NCBI RefSeq assembly: GCF_048565625.1
Contig: NZ_JBLZUR010000002.1
Coordinates: forward strand, 1,550,001 to 1,614,000
DNA length: 64,000 bases
Source: JBLZUR01 sp048565625
Lineage (GTDB): Bacteria; Pseudomonadota; Alphaproteobacteria; Sphingomonadales; Sphingomonadaceae
Direction of reading: 5' to 3'
The notes beneath the pieces are model-generated. The model saw nothing but the letters and a program-made list of their open reading frames with translations. It did not search any database and was not told the origin of the DNA. This document shows positions 40,924 to 52,955 of the stretch, in pieces. A program made the translations under genes and the position numbers. Each line of letters opens with the position of its first letter. Position 1 is the first letter of the stretch.

Positions 40924-42015
40924 TCAATACTGCTCCACCAGCACGTCGGTGTAGAGTTCCTTCGCCTCGGGCTCGGGCGACTGCTCGGCGAAGTCGGCGG
41001 CCTCGACCACCACCGCCTTGATCTCCTTGTCGATCGCCTTCAGCTCGTCCTCACGGACGCCCATCTCCTCCAGCTCGCGCTTGGCGTGCTCGATCGGGTC
41101 GGACTTGTCGCGGACCGCCTGCACTTCGTCTCGCGAGCGGTACTTGGCCGGATCGGACATTGAGTGGCCACGATAGCGGTAGGTCTTCATCTCCAGCAGG
41201 ATCGGACCCTTGCCGCCCCGCACCCACTCCAGCGCGCGCTCGGTGGCACCCCGCACAGCCAGAACGTCCATGCCATCGACCTGAAGGCCGGGGATGCGGA
41301 AGCTCTCGCCACGGCGATAAAGCTGGTCCTCGGCGGAGGAGCGGTTGACGCTGGTCCCCATCGCGTACTGGTTGTTCTCGATCACGAAGATGATCGGGAG
41401 CTTCCAGAGCTCGGCCATGTTGAACAATTCGTAGACCTGGCCCTGATTGGCCGCGCCGTCGCCGAAATAGGCGACGCAGACGCCGCCATCGCCAGCATAT
41501 TTGTGCTTGAAGGCCAGGCCCGTACCGAGGCTGACCTGCGCACCGACGATGCCGTGCCCGCCGTAGAAGCCATGCTCCACGGAGAACATGTGCATCGAAC
41601 CGCCCTTGCCCTTGGAGATGCCGGCAGCCCGACCGGTCAGCTCGGCCATGATCACCTTGGGGTCGATGCCGTAGGCGAGCATGTGGCCGTGGTCGCGATA
41701 GCCGGTGATAACGCTGTCTTTTCCCACCTCAAGCGCGGACTGGATGCCGACGGCGACCGCCTCCTGGCCGATGTAGAGGTGGCAGAATCCGCCGATCAGG
41801 CCGAGGCCGTAGAGCTGCCCTGCCCGCTCCTCGAAGCGTCGGATCAGCAGCATCTGCTTGTAGAAGTCGAGCAGCTCCGCCTTCTCGGGCTGGTAGCGCT
41901 CGGGCTCGGCCGGACGCTCGCGATTGGGGGTAGCGGTCGCGGGCGGGGCCGCGTCGGCGGGCTTCTTTGTCGTCCGGCGGGTACGCGGCGCGGCGGTGTT
42001 CGGCGCTTTGGCCAA
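40924..42015 (-). CDS. pdhA: Pyruvate dehydrogenase E1 subunit alpha
   Basis: 363 residues. A disordered Ala/Pro/Lys-rich N-terminus (about 40 residues) precedes the thiamine-binding domain: YRDHGHMLAYGIDPK, GKGGSMHMFSVEHGFYGGHGIVGAQ, GDGAANQGQVYELFNMAE (the GDG...N thiamine motif), YRYRGHSMSDPAKYRSRDEV. Partner of PdhB. The E2 and E3 genes are not in the window. Confidence 0.97.
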   Translation of the reverse strand: MAKAPNTAAPRTRRTTKKPADAAPPATATPNRERPAEPERYQPEKAELLDFYKQMLLIRRFEERAGQLYGLGLIGGFCHLYIGQEAVAVGIQSALEVGKDSVITGYRDHGHMLAYGIDPKVIMAELTGRAAGISKGKGGSMHMFSVEHGFYGGHGIVGAQVSLGTGLAFKHKYAGDGGVCVAYFGDGAANQGQVYELFNMAELWKLPIIFVIENNQYAMGTSVNRSSAEDQLYRRGESFRIPGLQVDGMDVLAVRGATERALEWVRGGKGPILLEMKTYRYRGHSMSDPAKYRSRDEVQAVRDKSDPIEHAKRELEEMGVREDELKAIDKEIKAVVVEAADFAEQSPEPEAKELYTDVLVEQY

Positions 42016-42198
42016 GCCAACTGCTCCTATGATACGGTGAGCGTGGAACTGTAAGCGGCCTGACTACAGAGCGGGCGCGCTCAAGACAATGGCGGGAACG
42101 CGGGAGACGAGCAGCGGTTCACCCGCAGGGGCTGAGTATGTCGCAACGCTGGCGCTGCACCTTCGACAAGCCACGGGCGAACGGCGGCAGGAGTCGAG

Positions 42199-42531
42199 CT
42201 AGTGAGTCGCGGGATCCTCATCGCCGGTTTCGAGAATTACTTCGTCGGGCCGCACGAGACCCAGTTGCCGGCGGACCATCTCGTCCGCCATATCCGGATC
42301 GACACGGCGCGGATCGACCAGCGCAGTGCGCCGGGCGAGATGATCCCGCTCGCTCTGCAACAGGGCGAGTTCGGCCCGCCGCTCCTTCAGCTGACGCTTG
42401 TAATCACCCCAGGCGAGCAACCCGTTGGAGCCGACGATCGCGTAACCCGCGAAATTCGCCACGACGAGCACCGCCAGCGCCGGAAAGAGCGCTGAACGGG
42501 CGAGCGACAAAGCTGATCGCGGGCGCGGCAT
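42199..42531 (-). CDS. ftsB: Cell-division protein FtsB/DivIC-like
   Basis: 110 residues from ATG 42531 (an ATG at 42546 would add five). One N-terminal membrane helix (LFPALAVLVVANFAGYAIV), a short coiled coil (KRQLKERRAELALLQSERDHL), and a C-terminal segment with DMADEMVRRQLGLVRPDEVI typical of the septum-formation initiator family. In the divisome FtsB forms a complex with FtsL and FtsQ. Between pdhA and eno, all on the minus strand; in alphaproteobacteria ftsB usually follows eno, as here. Confidence 0.88.
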   Translation of the reverse strand: MPRPRSALSLARSALFPALAVLVVANFAGYAIVGSNGLLAWGDYKRQLKERRAELALLQSERDHLARRTALVDPRRVDPDMADEMVRRQLGLVRPDEVILETGDEDPATH

Positions 42532-42622
42532 ATCCCCTTGAATCAATTATCAACGCGGGGATCAAGCGTTTTCGGCCGCGGCGGCTCAGATAACGCCTGA
42601 GCCGCACCGCATGTGTAGAGTA

Positions 42623-43906
42623 TTACGCACCCACGTTAAACGCCGCCCGCCCGGCATAGATCGCCGTCGCACCCAGCTCTTCCTCGATACGAATGAGCTG
42701 GTTGTACTTGGCAAGCCGATCAGAGCGCGCCAGCGAACCGGTCTTGATCTGGCCGCAGTTGGTAGCAACCGCGAGATCGGCAATTGTCGCATCCTCGGTT
42801 TCGCCGGAGCGGTGCGACATCACGGCGGTGTAGCGGTTGCGCTGGGCCAGCGAGACTGCCTCCAACGTCTCCGAGAGCGTGCCGATCTGGTTGACCTTGA
42901 CCAGCAGCGAATTCGCCAGACCCTTGCCGATCCCCATCGCCAGTCGCTTCGGATTGGTGACGAACAGATCGTCCCCGACCAACTGGACCTTGCCGCCGAT
43001 CTTGTCGGTCAGGATCTTCCAGCCATCGAAATCGTCCTCGCTCATCCCGTCCTCGATCGAGATGATCGGATAGCGCGCGCAAAGGTCGGCTAGATAGTCC
43101 GCCATCTCTGCCGGCGAGCGCTTCACACCTTCGCCGTGGAAGTCGTAGACGCCGTCCTTGAAGAACTCGGTCGCGGCGCAATCGAGGGCCAGCACGACGT
43201 CCTCACCCGGCTTGTACCCCGCCGCCTCGATCGAGCCCATGATGAAGTCGAGCGCGTCGGGAGCGGAGGCGAGGTTCGGGGCGAAACCGCCTTCATCACC
43301 TACTGCCGTCGCAAGATTTTTGTCGTGCAGCTTCTTCTTCAGCGTGTGGAAGATCTCGGAGCCGCAGCGGACAGCTTCGAACAGGCTGTCCACGCCAACG
43401 GGCATGATCATGAATTCCTGAAAGTCGATCGGGTTGTCGGCATGCGCGCCGCCATTAATGATGTTCATCATCGGCACTGGCAGTGTGTTGGCCGACACGC
43501 CGCCGACGTAGCGATAGAGCGGCAGGCCGCGTGCATCCGCCGCCGCCTTCGCCACCGCCAGGCTGACGCCAAGAATTGCATTGGCGCCCAGCCGGCCCTT
43601 GTTTTCGGTGCCGTCCAGTTCGATCATCGCGGCATCAATGTCGCCCTGATCCTCCGCGTCCAAGCCTGCGACTTCACCGGCGATCTCTCCGTTCACCGCA
43701 TCGACCGCCTTTTGCACGCTCTTGCCGAGGAATACGGACTTGTCTCCGTCGCGCAGCTCGACAGCCTCATAGGCGCCCGTCGAAGCGCCAGATGGCACGG
43801 CGGCACGGCCGAAGCTGCCATCCTCCAGCGTGACATCGACCTCGACAGTGGGGTTGCCCCGGCTGTCGATGATCTGGCGTGCGTGGACGTCGATGATCGC
43901 GGTCAT
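42623..43906 (-). CDS. eno: Enolase
   Basis: 427 residues from ATG 43906 (MTAIIDVHARQIIDSRGNPT); an 80-codon upstream open frame is rejected. Glycolytic conversion of 2-phosphoglycerate to PEP. Signature SGETEDATIADLAVATN with IKTGSLARSDRLAKYNQLIRI, and metal ligands in the VALDCAATEF and SIEDGMSE strands. Followed 91 bases later by ftsB. Confidence 0.97.
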   Translation of the reverse strand: MTAIIDVHARQIIDSRGNPTVEVDVTLEDGSFGRAAVPSGASTGAYEAVELRDGDKSVFLGKSVQKAVDAVNGEIAGEVAGLDAEDQGDIDAAMIELDGTENKGRLGANAILGVSLAVAKAAADARGLPLYRYVGGVSANTLPVPMMNIINGGAHADNPIDFQEFMIMPVGVDSLFEAVRCGSEIFHTLKKKLHDKNLATAVGDEGGFAPNLASAPDALDFIMGSIEAAGYKPGEDVVLALDCAATEFFKDGVYDFHGEGVKRSPAEMADYLADLCARYPIISIEDGMSEDDFDGWKILTDKIGGKVQLVGDDLFVTNPKRLAMGIGKGLANSLLVKVNQIGTLSETLEAVSLAQRNRYTAVMSHRSGETEDATIADLAVATNCGQIKTGSLARSDRLAKYNQLIRIEEELGATAIYAGRAAFNVGA

Positions 43907-44048
43907 GTCTGACTTGCCCCTCTTGCAGCTTTGACGTTGTATGCTGGGACGAGGCTCTAAAGAGGCTTCGTCATGCAGGCAACCGCAGGAACCCGTGACG
44001 TTTGCGGCTGTTGTGGCCTCACGAACACGCGACTTGCGGGAGATTGCG

Positions 44049-44534
44049 ATGGTTGACGAGAACGAACTGCCGGAGGGCACCGACACGATCGTCGGGGACG
44101 ATGCGACGGCAAGCACCGAGGAGACAGCCGGGGCGCAGCCCAAGTCGCAAGACGCGTTTCAGAAGGCGAAGGACGCCTTCAAGTCAGAGGCGGACGGACT
44201 GCGCGGCCAAGCCGGCGACACACTTCGGGCTTATGCGACGCAGGGCAAGGACAAGACGACCGAGGCGCTGGATAACATCGTCAAGATGGTCAGCGATGCC
44301 GCTGATAGCGTTGAGGAAAAGTTGGGAGGGCAGTACGCCGGCTTTGCGCGCAATGCCGCCAGCTCGATCTCCGGTGTTGCGGACACCCTGCGCGACAAGG
44401 AAGTCGATGACCTTGTCGAAGACGCACGCGCCTTCGTGGCGGCCAGTCCGGCGATCGCGATCGGTGCCGCCGCCGCTATCGGTTTTGTGCTGGCGCGTGT
44501 CCTCAAGGCTGCCCCGGAGCGTGAAGAGGCGTGA
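44049..44534 (+). CDS. DUF883/YqjD-like membrane-anchored protein
   Basis: 161 residues from ATG 44049. A soluble N-terminal part rich in acidic residues and Ala/Gln, then a long amphipathic helix (FQKAKDAFKSEADGLRGQAGDTL, DAADSVEEKLGG) and a C-terminal glycine-zipper membrane segment (PAIAIGAAAAIGFVLARVLK). This is the plan of YqjD/ElaB (DUF883) proteins, which bind ribosomes or envelope components in stationary phase. First gene of a four-gene cluster; its stop overlaps the next GTG. Confidence 0.7.
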   Translation: MVDENELPEGTDTIVGDDATASTEETAGAQPKSQDAFQKAKDAFKSEADGLRGQAGDTLRAYATQGKDKTTEALDNIVKMVSDAADSVEEKLGGQYAGFARNAASSISGVADTLRDKEVDDLVEDARAFVAASPAIAIGAAAAIGFVLARVLKAAPEREEA

Positions 44535-44887
44535 TTCGTCCGGATACCTTGAATGAACCGACCGTCACCGAACTGATCGGCCAGCTGGTCGAGGACGGCA
44601 AGGCGGCCGCTCATGCCGAGATCGCGCTTTACAAGTCAGAGGCGAAGCTGCGCCTCGCCAAGGCTAAGGTCGGCCTGATCCTCGTGGTCGGCGCGATCGT
44701 GATCCTTCATCTGGCGCTGATCGCAGGTGCAGTCTCGCTGACAGCGGCGTTGGCTACCCTGGTCGGTCCGCTTGCGGCCGGCTTGATCACCTGGGTCATT
44801 GGCTTGGGAGGCGCGTATCTGCTCGTCAGGATTGGGTTCGCGAAGATCAAACCAGCTTTCGCGCCGAGGCCGGAGCTGAGATCGTGA
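44531..44887 (+). CDS. Phage-holin superfamily protein (DUF1469/YqjE-like)
   Basis: 118 residues from GTG 44531 (overlap GTGA). An N-terminal amphipathic region (VTELIGQLVEDGKAAAHAEIALYKSEAKL), then two membrane helices (GLILVVGAIVILHLALIAG and LVGPLAAGLITWVIGLGGAYLLV). Matches the YqjE/holin-3-6 family by layout. Second gene of the cluster with overlaps on both sides. Confidence 0.75.
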   Translation: MIRPDTLNEPTVTELIGQLVEDGKAAAHAEIALYKSEAKLRLAKAKVGLILVVGAIVILHLALIAGAVSLTAALATLVGPLAAGLITWVIGLGGAYLLVRIGFAKIKPAFAPRPELRS

Positions 44888-45228
44888 CGGCCGTGAGCGA
44901 ATACGTACAGGCCAAGCGCGACGCCGAACGCGCGCGGGCACGTCTGACGACGACTCTGGCTGAGCTGAAAGCGCGCCTTAACCCGGCGGCCTTTGCCGAA
45001 GATCAGCTGGACATGGTCAAGACGAACGCCGTGAAAGCCGCCGGACAGGTTCGGGAAGCTGTTGCGGCGCGCCCGGCGGTTGCAGCGGCGGGTGCCGGCC
45101 TGCTGCTGGCGTTCCTGTTCCGCAAATCCATCGGGCGAGGCATCGCTGCCCTCCGCGGCAAAGACGAAGAGCCCGATCTGCCCCTTCCCCCGCCACCGCG
45201 CGCCACCAGTTCGAGGAGGACGACATGA
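44884..45228 (+). CDS. DUF3618-domain protein
   Basis: 114 residues from GTG 44884. Coiled-coil N-terminus (AKRDAERARARLTTTLAELKARLNP, the DUF3618 signature), one C-terminal glycine-rich membrane segment (PAVAAAGAGLLLAFLFR) and a proline-rich tail. Function unknown. The family is found beside yqjE-like genes in alphaproteobacteria. Overlaps both neighbours. Confidence 0.8.
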   Translation: MTAVSEYVQAKRDAERARARLTTTLAELKARLNPAAFAEDQLDMVKTNAVKAAGQVREAVAARPAVAAAGAGLLLAFLFRKSIGRGIAALRGKDEEPDLPLPPPPRATSSRRTT

Positions 45229-45674
45229 CCGCCAGCCAGACCAACGAAGACGAAACGGCCCAGGCACCGCAGAGCACCATCGACGCCGCGCGCGACCGCG
45301 TGAGTGTTGCGCTTGAGGCTGCCAAGGTGAAGACGGCTGAGGCCGCCAGGGCGACTTCCGATGGGATCGGAGCCAATCCGCTGACCGCAGTTGCTGGCGG
45401 GATTGCCGTCGGTGCCGTCATCGGCGCACTTCTTCCCCGTACCGCGCAGGAGAACAAGCTGCTGGGTGCGGTGAGCGACCAGATCAAGGCCAGCGCCAAA
45501 GACGCGCTGGTGGCAGCTAAGGCGGCCGGCGTCGCCAAGCTCACCGAGGCCGGCATCAGCGGCGTCGCTGCTCAAGACAAGGTTCAGGCCCTTATCGAAG
45601 GCGCGGCGTCGGCAGTCAGTTCGGCGGGTTCGGCGGCACATGATTCGGTGAAGTCCTCCCGCTCACCTGCGTGA
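45225..45674 (+). CDS. Alanine-rich glycine-zipper membrane protein
   Basis: 149 residues from ATG 45225. A low-complexity helical protein with a central membrane segment (NPLTAVAGGIAVGAVIGALLPRT) similar in type to that of the DUF883 protein three genes upstream. The C-terminal half is Ala/Ser-rich. No named family recognised; role inferred only from the cluster, possibly membrane or stationary-phase stress. A terminator-like hairpin follows 46 bases later. Confidence 0.65.
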   Translation: MTASQTNEDETAQAPQSTIDAARDRVSVALEAAKVKTAEAARATSDGIGANPLTAVAGGIAVGAVIGALLPRTAQENKLLGAVSDQIKASAKDALVAAKAAGVAKLTEAGISGVAAQDKVQALIEGAASAVSSAGSAAHDSVKSSRSPA

Positions 45675-45720
45675 CGTTCAAACGGCGTTCACCGCCAACC
45701 AATTAGGAACAACTGAAATG

Positions 45721-45746
45721 GCGCCCGCGTTTGCGGGCGTCCTTTC
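45721..45746 (+). terminator. Rho-independent terminator of the DUF883-holin-DUF3618 cluster
   Basis: CGCCCGC-GTTT-GCGGGCG hairpin (seven pairs) followed by TCCTTTCTT. It precedes the mlaC-like gene. Confidence 0.75.
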
Positions 45747-45769
45747 TTATGTAGTCTGGGAGAATAGAC

Positions 45770-46378
45770 ATGCGCGACCTTCGCTCCGCCCTGCCCGCGG
45801 CCTTGCTCTCGATCGTCGCGGCTGGCGCAACCGTCCTTCCGGTGACGCCCGCTGCCGCGGCTGTCGACAACAGCGATCCGGGCAAGTTCGTCGACACGCT
45901 GACTGACGAGGCCTTTGGCGTCCTTCGCAAGGCCGGCGCGAACCGCAACGCGGCGCGGACGCAGTTCCGCAGCCTGCTCTCTCAGCACTTCGCCATCGAT
46001 GCGATCGGCGATCGTCTCATCCGTCGCTGGCGTCCGACGATCACACCGGCGCAGTACACCGCGTACAAGGCCGCGTTGCCCAACTTCCTGATCGGTGCCT
46101 ATGCGGATCGCCTTTACGATTATGCCAACGCCGACCTGAAGGTTATCCGCGCGGTGCCGCGCGGCACCAGCGCAGCGGTGCAGACCCAGGTGACAAAGCC
46201 TGGCGCCCAGCCGATCAACGCGGTGTGGACCGTCGACAAGGTCGGCGGCGGCTACAAGGTCAGCAACCTGACAGTGGCCGGCATCAACCTTGCCGTCACG
46301 CAGCAGGCCGATTTCGATGCCTTCGTTCAGCGCAAGGGGTTCGATGCGCTTGTGGCGTTCATGAAGTCGAAGGGTTGA
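45770..46378 (+). CDS. MlaC/Ttg2D family phospholipid-binding protein
   Basis: 202 residues. N-terminal signal peptide (AALLSIVAAGATVLPVTPAAAA), then the MlaC fold: DNSDPGKFVDTLTDEAFGVLR, FRSLLSQHFAIDAIGDRLIRRWRPTITPAQ, ANADLKVIRAVPRG, AVWTVDKVGGGYKVSNLTVAGINLAVTQ. MlaC shuttles phospholipids between outer and inner membranes. The rest of an Mla transporter is not in the window. Confidence 0.85.
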   Translation: MRDLRSALPAALLSIVAAGATVLPVTPAAAAVDNSDPGKFVDTLTDEAFGVLRKAGANRNAARTQFRSLLSQHFAIDAIGDRLIRRWRPTITPAQYTAYKAALPNFLIGAYADRLYDYANADLKVIRAVPRGTSAAVQTQVTKPGAQPINAVWTVDKVGGGYKVSNLTVAGINLAVTQQADFDAFVQRKGFDALVAFMKSKG

Positions 46379-46434
46379 TGTAGGCTAACGCGATCTCGCG
46401 GCATCCGAGCCGCGCCCTCCATGGAGTTTACCGG

Positions 46435-46656
46435 ATGAGCAAGCTGCACCTCGTCTTCGGCGGCCGGGTCAAGGACCCGACCACCCTCGATTTCGAGAAC
46501 CTCAAGGAGATCGACTTCGTCGGTGTGTTTGAGGATTATGCCTCGGCCGAGAAGGCGTGGCGGGGTGCGGCGCAGCGAACGGTTGACGATGCCGAGATGA
46601 AGTATGTGCTCGTCCACCTGCACAAGCTTCTGCAGCCCGATCCTTCGATCGCCTGA
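46435..46656 (+). CDS. DUF4170-domain protein
   Basis: 73 residues. KLHLVFGGRVKDPTTLDFENLKEIDFVGVF and KAWRGAAQRTVDDAEMKYVLVHLHKLL are the DUF4170 pattern, a short alphaproteobacterial family of unknown function. It lies 56 bases after mlaC; no strong operon sign other than proximity and strand. Confidence 0.85.
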   Translation: MSKLHLVFGGRVKDPTTLDFENLKEIDFVGVFEDYASAEKAWRGAAQRTVDDAEMKYVLVHLHKLLQPDPSIA

Positions 46657-46684
46657 CCGCAGGCGCGTTGCACGGCCGGGTTCG

Positions 46685-47299
46685 CTATGCCCGCACGTGT
46701 CGCAACTTGAGCAGCGGCTTCAGCAGCACCAGCCCCGCGAGGAAGCCGCCGATATGAGCGGCCACCGCGACGGTGCCGTTGAATGCCAGCTGGGTCAGCA
46801 ACTGAATTCCAATCCACGCGAGCGCCAGCCAAAGAATATGGAGCAAACCCGCTGACAGATAGCGCCCGTGGTCTGGACGCTCGCCGTACAGCAGGGCATG
46901 CGCGGCGAGCAGCGCCGATACCGCTCCGCTTGCCCCGATCATCGGCGTCATATCATGAGGGGACGGTATCAACTGGCCCAGTGCCGCGGCGTAGGCACCG
47001 GCGACGTAGAGTACCGCCAGCCCTATTCCGCCGATCACCGGTTCGACCGAGCGGCCACAATAGGCCAGCACGAGGACGTTGAAGAGAAGGTGGACGACGC
47101 TGCCGTGCAGGAGCGTGGCGCTGAGCGGAGTGATCCAGACCGGCAGCGCGCGGGCCATGTCGACCACGTCCGTCACCCGGCCTGGAATGAAACCGGCACG
47201 TACCGACAGGTCAGGCGCGCCGAACAGGAAGACGCCCAGCGAAACCGCGACCGTGGCGATCCCGATCGCCACGCTGACGCGCGGCGGCGCCATCTGCAT
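46685..47299 (-). CDS. Rhomboid-family intramembrane serine protease
   Basis: 204 residues, six predicted membrane helices. Catalytic serine S124 in the GASGAVSAL motif, catalytic histidine H182 in VAAHIGGFLAGL, and the H70/N74 pair in LLHGSVVHLLFN, so it looks active. Cleaves transmembrane substrates within the bilayer. Twelve bases downstream of greA's end on the same strand. Confidence 0.9.
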   Translation of the reverse strand: MQMAPPRVSVAIGIATVAVSLGVFLFGAPDLSVRAGFIPGRVTDVVDMARALPVWITPLSATLLHGSVVHLLFNVLVLAYCGRSVEPVIGGIGLAVLYVAGAYAAALGQLIPSPHDMTPMIGASGAVSALLAAHALLYGERPDHGRYLSAGLLHILWLALAWIGIQLLTQLAFNGTVAVAAHIGGFLAGLVLLKPLLKLRHVRA

Positions 47300-47311
47300 C
47301 GACCAGCGACC

Positions 47312-47788
47312 CTAGATGAAGTCGATCTTGTCGACGACGTAGTAGCGGTCGCCCGACGGCACGGTCACCTCCACCTCGTCCTCGACCTTGCGCCCGATGA
47401 GCGCGCGACCAAGCGGTGAGTTGTAGGAGATGCGACCAAGCTTCGCATCCGCTTCGGTCTGACCGACGATCTGGTACTTCACCGGCTTATCGTCCTCGTC
47501 GAGGAGCGTGACGGTCGCACCGAAAACGATCTTGTCGCCCGACAGCATCTTTGGATCGATGATCTGAGCGCGGGACATCCGGTCCTCGATATCGGCGATC
47601 ATCGCCTCGATCTGGCCCTGGCGCTCCTTGGCGGCGTGATATTCCGCGTTCTCCGAAAGGTCGCCATGGGCGCGGGCTTCCTCGATCGCATCGATGACCT
47701 GCGGCCGCTCGGCTTTCAGAGCCGCAACCTGCTCGGTCAGCATCTGATAGCCCTCTGCCAGCATCGGCATCTTCTCGACGGTCGCCAT
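47312..47788 (-). CDS. greA: Transcription elongation factor GreA
   Basis: 158 residues from ATG 47788 (MATVEKMPMLAEGYQMLTEQ), the standard GreA size; three extra in-frame codons upstream were rejected. N-terminal coiled coil with ALKAERPQVIDAIEEARAHGDLSENAEYHAAKERQGQ, where the acidic tip residues stimulate RNA cleavage by stalled RNA polymerase, then the C-terminal FKBP-like domain (FGATVTLLDEDDKPVKYQIVG). Follows carB downstream of its stop. Confidence 0.97.
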   Translation of the reverse strand: MATVEKMPMLAEGYQMLTEQVAALKAERPQVIDAIEEARAHGDLSENAEYHAAKERQGQIEAMIADIEDRMSRAQIIDPKMLSGDKIVFGATVTLLDEDDKPVKYQIVGQTEADAKLGRISYNSPLGRALIGRKVEDEVEVTVPSGDRYYVVDKIDFI

Positions 47789-47868
47789 CGGCAACACCCT
47801 TTCGTCAAAAATCCCTGCCCCAGACGGCCCGTCACCGGGTCCGCCCGCACCGCCTCAAAATGTGGGGA

Positions 47869-51204
<3,336 letters not shown>

Positions 51205-51301
51205 CAGATCGCGTGCGCCTTCTGGCCCTCTCCGGCGGGGAGAAGGCTTGGTTGTAAGCAGAGGATTTGAGAAGCTTGGCGGAGGAAGTACCGGCTCGAA
51301 C

Positions 51302-51574
51302 TTAGTCGGCCCAGCTTGCTCGCGCTTCGATCGAGGCGGCTGCGGCTTTCACGCAGAGGACCTTCGCGTCTGACTTCGGCCCGACTGCGAACTTCAAGCT
51401 GCCGACGCCTCGCGAGACATCGCGGATCCCGCAGGCCTTCAGCGCTTCGACGTCCACACCCGTCGCCGTATACATCACCCCGTCGTGCGCCAGATGCGGC
51501 GGCACCTCGCCCGAAAAGGAGATGGAGGTGGCAAGCATCAGCGTGGGCACGAACAACGATCGGCTCCGGAACAT
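51302..51574 (-). CDS. Small hypothetical exported protein between carA and carB
   Basis: 90 residues. N-terminal signal-like segment (SRSLFVPTLMLATSISFSG) and a mature part with ATGVDVEALKACGIRDVSRGVGSLKFAVGP. The two cysteines, at either end of the domain, could form a disulphide. Same strand as carA and carB and about 80 and 97 bases from them, so it may be part of the transcript. No family recognised and no obvious ribosome binding site. Confidence 0.45.
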   Translation of the reverse strand: MFRSRSLFVPTLMLATSISFSGEVPPHLAHDGVMYTATGVDVEALKACGIRDVSRGVGSLKFAVGPKSDAKVLCVKAAAASIEARASWAD

Positions 51575-51655
51575 TTTGGCGGTGGAACGATCCGCCGCTT
51601 GGCTCCGACATCATAAACCAAGTGCTGCCGTACGTGGTGAATGTTTCGCTAACGA

Positions 51656-52822
51656 TCATTTCCTCAGGGCCGACACGAACTGGTCGAAGAGGTAGTGGCT
51701 GTCCTGTGGACCGGGGCTGGCCTCCGGGTGGTACTGCACCGAGAACGCGGGCTTGTCCTTCAGGCGGAGACCGGCGAGGCTGCCGTCGAAGAGGGAGAAG
51801 TGGGTCGGCTCGACATTGTCGGGAAGCGTCGCCGTCTCCACCGCGAAACCGTGGTTCATGCTGGTGATCTCGACCCGGCCGTCGTCGCTCCGCTTGACCG
51901 GGTGGTTCGCGCCGCGATGGCCCTGGTGCATCTTCGAGGTCTTGGCACCGACCGCGAGGCCGAGGAGCTGGTGGCCGAGGCAGATGCCGAAGATCGGTGT
52001 TCCGATCTCCAGAAGCTGCTTGATCACCGGCACCGCGTACTCACCGGTCGCCGCCGGATCGCCGGGGCCATTCGACAGGAACACGCCGTCCGGCTGATGC
52101 GCCATCACCTCGTCGAAGGTGGTGGTCGCGGGCACGACCGTCACCCGCGCGCCCGCGCTGACGAGATTGCGCAGGATGTTGCGTTTCAGACCATAGTCGA
52201 TGGCCACGACATGAGGGCCGTCAGGGTTCGCGCTGTGAGTGGCATAGCCCTCGCCGAGCGACCAAAGGCCGTCTTCCCATTTGTAAGTCTGAAGGGTGGA
52301 GACTTCCTTGGCGAGATCCATGCCCTCCAGCCCCGGCCATTCGATCGCCATCTTGTGGAGTGCCGGGATGTCGAACTCGCCTTTGGCGTTATGTGCGATG
52401 GCGCCGTTCGGCGCACCCTGCACACGGATGGCGCGGGTCAGCGCGCGCGTGTCCACACCGGCGAGGCCGATCCGACCATTGTTGCGGAGCCAGGTGTCGA
52501 AGCCCTGGGTCGCGCGGAAGTTGGCCTGTTCGGTCACGTCCTCGCGCACGATGCAGCCGAGTGCGATCGGATTCCCACTCTCCTCATCCTCTGAGTTCGC
52601 GCCGACATTGCCGATATGCGGGAAGGTGAAGTTGACGATCTGTCCCGCATAGGACGGATCGGTCATCACCTCCTGATAACCGGTCATCGCGGTGTTGAAG
52701 CACACCTCTCCGACGGCGGCACCCTCAGCGCCGAAGCCACGACCCCAGACGATCTGGCCATTCGCCAATACCAATACGCCGGTCGCTCCGTTCGGTGGGC
52801 GCGTGGCATCGGGTTCGGCCAT
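51656..52822 (-). CDS. carA: Carbamoyl-phosphate synthase small subunit
   Basis: 388 residues. N-terminal CPSase_sm_chain domain (GEVCFNTAMTGYQEVMTDPSYAGQIV) and C-terminal glutaminase domain with FGICLGHQLLGLAVG (nucleophilic cysteine) and VQYHPEASPGPQDSHYLF. Supplies ammonia to CarB. Divergent from yqeY with a 133-base gap. Confidence 0.97.
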   Translation of the reverse strand: MAEPDATRPPNGATGVLVLANGQIVWGRGFGAEGAAVGEVCFNTAMTGYQEVMTDPSYAGQIVNFTFPHIGNVGANSEDEESGNPIALGCIVREDVTEQANFRATQGFDTWLRNNGRIGLAGVDTRALTRAIRVQGAPNGAIAHNAKGEFDIPALHKMAIEWPGLEGMDLAKEVSTLQTYKWEDGLWSLGEGYATHSANPDGPHVVAIDYGLKRNILRNLVSAGARVTVVPATTTFDEVMAHQPDGVFLSNGPGDPAATGEYAVPVIKQLLEIGTPIFGICLGHQLLGLAVGAKTSKMHQGHRGANHPVKRSDDGRVEITSMNHGFAVETATLPDNVEPTHFSLFDGSLAGLRLKDKPAFSVQYHPEASPGPQDSHYLFDQFVSALRK

Positions 52823-52955
52823 TCTCGGGCGCTCCTCATGGGTTGACTGGCGGGTAAACGGCCGGCGCTTTAGGAGGGTCCGGGGGGCTGGTCAACGCCT
52901 ACCCAAAACCGATGGATGGCGCTATGCGTCCGCCTTTCCACAGAGCCGGGCTCCC

